From: an uncultured Actinomycetes bacterium | Lineage (GTDB): Bacteria > Actinomycetota > Thermoleophilia > Gaiellales > F1-60-MAGs149 | NCBI GenBank assembly: GCA_903960645.1 | Contig: CAJCBN010000142.1 | Span: 1 to 6,605 of the forward strand | Direction of reading: 5' to 3' | DNA: 6,605 bases | Shown: positions 5,540 to 6,605 of the stretch, in pieces | Numbering within the stretch: the stretch's first letter is position 1 | Layout: every line of letters begins with the position of its first letter | Position numbers and translations under genes: made by a program | Notes under the pieces: generated by a model | Told to the model about the DNA's origin: nothing | Database searches by the model: none | The model's input: the letters and a program-made list of their open reading frames with translations, nothing else

Positions 5540-6490
5540 ATGAAGTCCCACAGTAACGCGCGGCTGACGCCGTATACGCGGGTGTTGATGTGTCGGCGTG
5601 TGCTTGAGGATGGCTGGTCGCGGGCCGCGGCTGGTCACGCCGCGGGCGTGAGTGAGCGCACGGTCGGTAAATGGCTGGCGCGATGGCGTGCCGGGGATCA
5701 CCAGTTGCGTGACGCGTCGAGTCGGCCGCATGTCTCGCCGCGTCGTTTGCCGGCGAGTGTGGTTACGGCGATCGTGAAGCTGCGTCGCTTGTGGCTGACG
5801 GCAGCGGAGATCAGCGAGGTCCTTGGGCTGCGGTTGTCGACGGTTAGCCTGACGCTGAAGCGCGAGGGGCTGGGGAAGCGCTCGAAGCTCGTCCCGAAAG
5901 CAGAGCAGCGTTCGTATGAGCACGCGATGCCGGGCGACATGATCCATGTCGACACGAAGAAACTCGCACGGTTTGATCGCGTCGGACACCGCATCACGGG
6001 TATGCGCCAGGGCTCGCCTCGACGATCAGGCGATGATCGTGTCGGCTACGAGCATGTCCATGTCGCCGTCGACGACGCCACCCGCCTGGTCTACGTCGAG
6101 ATCCATCCCGATGAGACCGCCAAGAGCGTCTCGCGTTTCCTGATCCATGCCGCACGCTTCTTCAAGAGCTACGGCATCACGATCAAGCGCGTCCTGACCG
6201 ACAACGGCTCCGGCTACAAGAGCCACCAGCACGCTCGCATCTGCCGCCAGCTCGGCATCACCCACAAACGCACCCAGCCGTATCACCCCTGGACCAACGG
6301 CAAAGCCGAACGCTTCATCCAGACGCTGACCTACAAATGGGCCTACGGCGCCGTCTACCCGACCAGCAACGACCGCAACCGAGCACTACCAGCCTGGATC
6401 CATCACTACAATCACCAACGACCCCACGGCAGCCTCGGCCACCAGACACCCATCCGGCGCCTGAACAACCTGCTTAGGAACTACACCTAG
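5540..6490 (+). CDS. IS481-family DDE transposase
   Basis: A 316-residue transposase. The N-terminus (about 12-52) is a helix-turn-helix (SRAAAGHAAGVSERTVGKWL) for binding the inverted repeats; a second winged-helix-like segment spans 70-112. The integrase-fold catalytic core has D138 (MIHVDTKK), D221 (VLTDNGSGYKS) and E257 (TNGKAERF), giving the DD(35)E spacing of the IS3/IS481 group. The C-terminus YNHQRPHGSLGHQTP (290-304) is characteristic of the family. No frameshift or internal stop is seen. The reading frame runs through the right inverted repeat, and its TAG stop (6488-6490) lies outside the element, in the CTAG target; the third-to-last base group also makes the last residue (T316) target-dependent. 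Synonymous codon choice is G/T-ending in the first third and C/A-ending in the last third. Confidence 0.96.
   Translation: MKSHSNARLTPYTRVLMCRRVLEDGWSRAAAGHAAGVSERTVGKWLARWRAGDHQLRDASSRPHVSPRRLPASVVTAIVKLRRLWLTAAEISEVLGLRLSTVSLTLKREGLGKRSKLVPKAEQRSYEHAMPGDMIHVDTKKLARFDRVGHRITGMRQGSPRRSGDDRVGYEHVHVAVDDATRLVYVEIHPDETAKSVSRFLIHAARFFKSYGITIKRVLTDNGSGYKSHQHARICRQLGITHKRTQPYHPWTNGKAERFIQTLTYKWAYGAVYPTSNDRNRALPAWIHHYNHQRPHGSLGHQTPIRRLNNLLRNYT
6462..6485 (-). repeat. IS right inverted repeat (IRR), inside the transposase frame
   Basis: The reverse complement of this stretch matches IRL at 22 of 24 positions. It also encodes the last transposase residues (LNNLLRNYT), so the same bases are constrained as both a binding site and protein code. 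Confidence 0.9.
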
Positions 6491-6491
6491 C
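6486..6491. repeat. Right NCTAGN target flank of the IS481-type element
   Basis: CCTAGC lies directly outside the right CTACA tip. CTAG is shared with the left flank, but the outer base on each side differs. On the plus strand it supplies the transposase stop; on the minus strand it supplies the stop of the neighbouring gene. Confidence 0.6.
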
Positions 6492-6605
6492 CGGTCGTCT
6501 CGGTCGGCTGGCCGATCCCGGCCGGCGTCAGCTCCTGCGGATCAACATCGGGGGAGACCTGGCTGGCGCGTGCGATCGTGCCCCCCTCCTCGGTGTCGGT
6601 GACGA
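6487..6605 (-). CDS. 3' end of a gene of unknown function (partial)
   Basis: The minus strand is open for 38 codons from the window edge and ends at TAG (6487-6489). The other two minus frames are stopped. The tail VTDTEEGGTIARASQVSPDV followed by DPQELTPAGIGQPTETTG is acidic, proline- and threonine-rich and looks like an exposed C-terminus, but I recognise no family. Its stop falls inside the CTAG where the insertion sequence sits, so the coding region is probably intact while its downstream flank was changed. The gene continues beyond the window. Confidence 0.5.
   Translation of the reverse strand, partial: VTDTEEGGTIARASQVSPDVDPQELTPAGIGQPTETTG

Larger units (their letters stand above)
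5460..6485 (+). mobile_element. Complete IS481-family insertion sequence (1,026 bp)
   Basis: It has tips TGTAG...CTACA, near-perfect 24-bp terminal inverted repeats, one full-length DD(35)E transposase reading inward from the left end, and NCTAGN sequences on both sides. Length is typical of IS481 elements of about 1 kb. The leader between the left repeat and the transposase contains a small CATCC/GGATG hairpin (5482-5500). The ends and the reading frame are intact, so it may be active or recently active. If six-base duplications are the rule, the unequal flanks (ACTAGA and CCTAGC) are anomalous. If only CTAG is duplicated, the element would extend one base at each end. Confidence 0.92.

Noticed and set aside
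5468..5989. Minus-strand open frame of 173 codons inside the insertion sequence
   Set aside because: Antisense to the transposase and starting within its catalytic region; no motif and an Arg/Pro-rich shadow composition.

Overview
The window is GC-rich DNA with GTG/ATG starts preceded by purine-rich ribosome sites, and its only tRNA gene encodes no CCA end. With a heliorhodopsin close to the family founder 48C12, this points to an actinobacterium (a Thermoleophilia-like lineage is possible but unproven). Apart from the transposase, all genes read on the minus strand.

Layout from left to right. (1) 46-1806: a large secreted protein with a signal peptide and a region resembling the MACPF/CDC pore-forming fold. 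(2) 1807-2068: an intergenic region holding its ribosome site, a possible SHOCT-like coding relic, and a strong terminator for the unit above it. (3) 2069-3398: a two-gene unit, heliorhodopsin followed by a small FMN-type split-barrel (PNPOx-like) protein, separated by 124 bases that contain a perfect 16-bp palindrome. (4) 3436-5278: a 1.8-kb segment bounded by a 35-bp direct repeat (34/35 identical). The repeat is the 3' end of tRNA-Thr(GGT) plus a short flank, which is the usual scar of site-specific integration into a tRNA gene. Its only cargo is a YtcJ-like amidohydrolase; no integrase is left. An 11-bp tandem repeat lies next to the tRNA-side boundary. (5) 5253-5324: the intact tRNA-Thr(GGT). 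(6) 5460-6485: a complete IS481-family insertion sequence with 24-bp inverted repeats and an intact DD(35)E transposase, inserted at a CTAG site that supplies the transposase stop codon. (7) 6487-6605: the 3' end of a further minus-strand gene.

The most notable points are the heliorhodopsin, the minimal tRNA-bounded amidohydrolase island, and the consequence that before this insertion heliorhodopsin would have lain about 46 bases downstream of tRNA-Thr in the same direction. Others are the target-encoded stop of the IS481 transposase with unequal flanks, a strong base-composition reversal inside that transposase, and the possible bacterial MACPF-like secreted protein. No retinal-synthesis gene, CRISPR array, restriction system or defence cassette is visible here.
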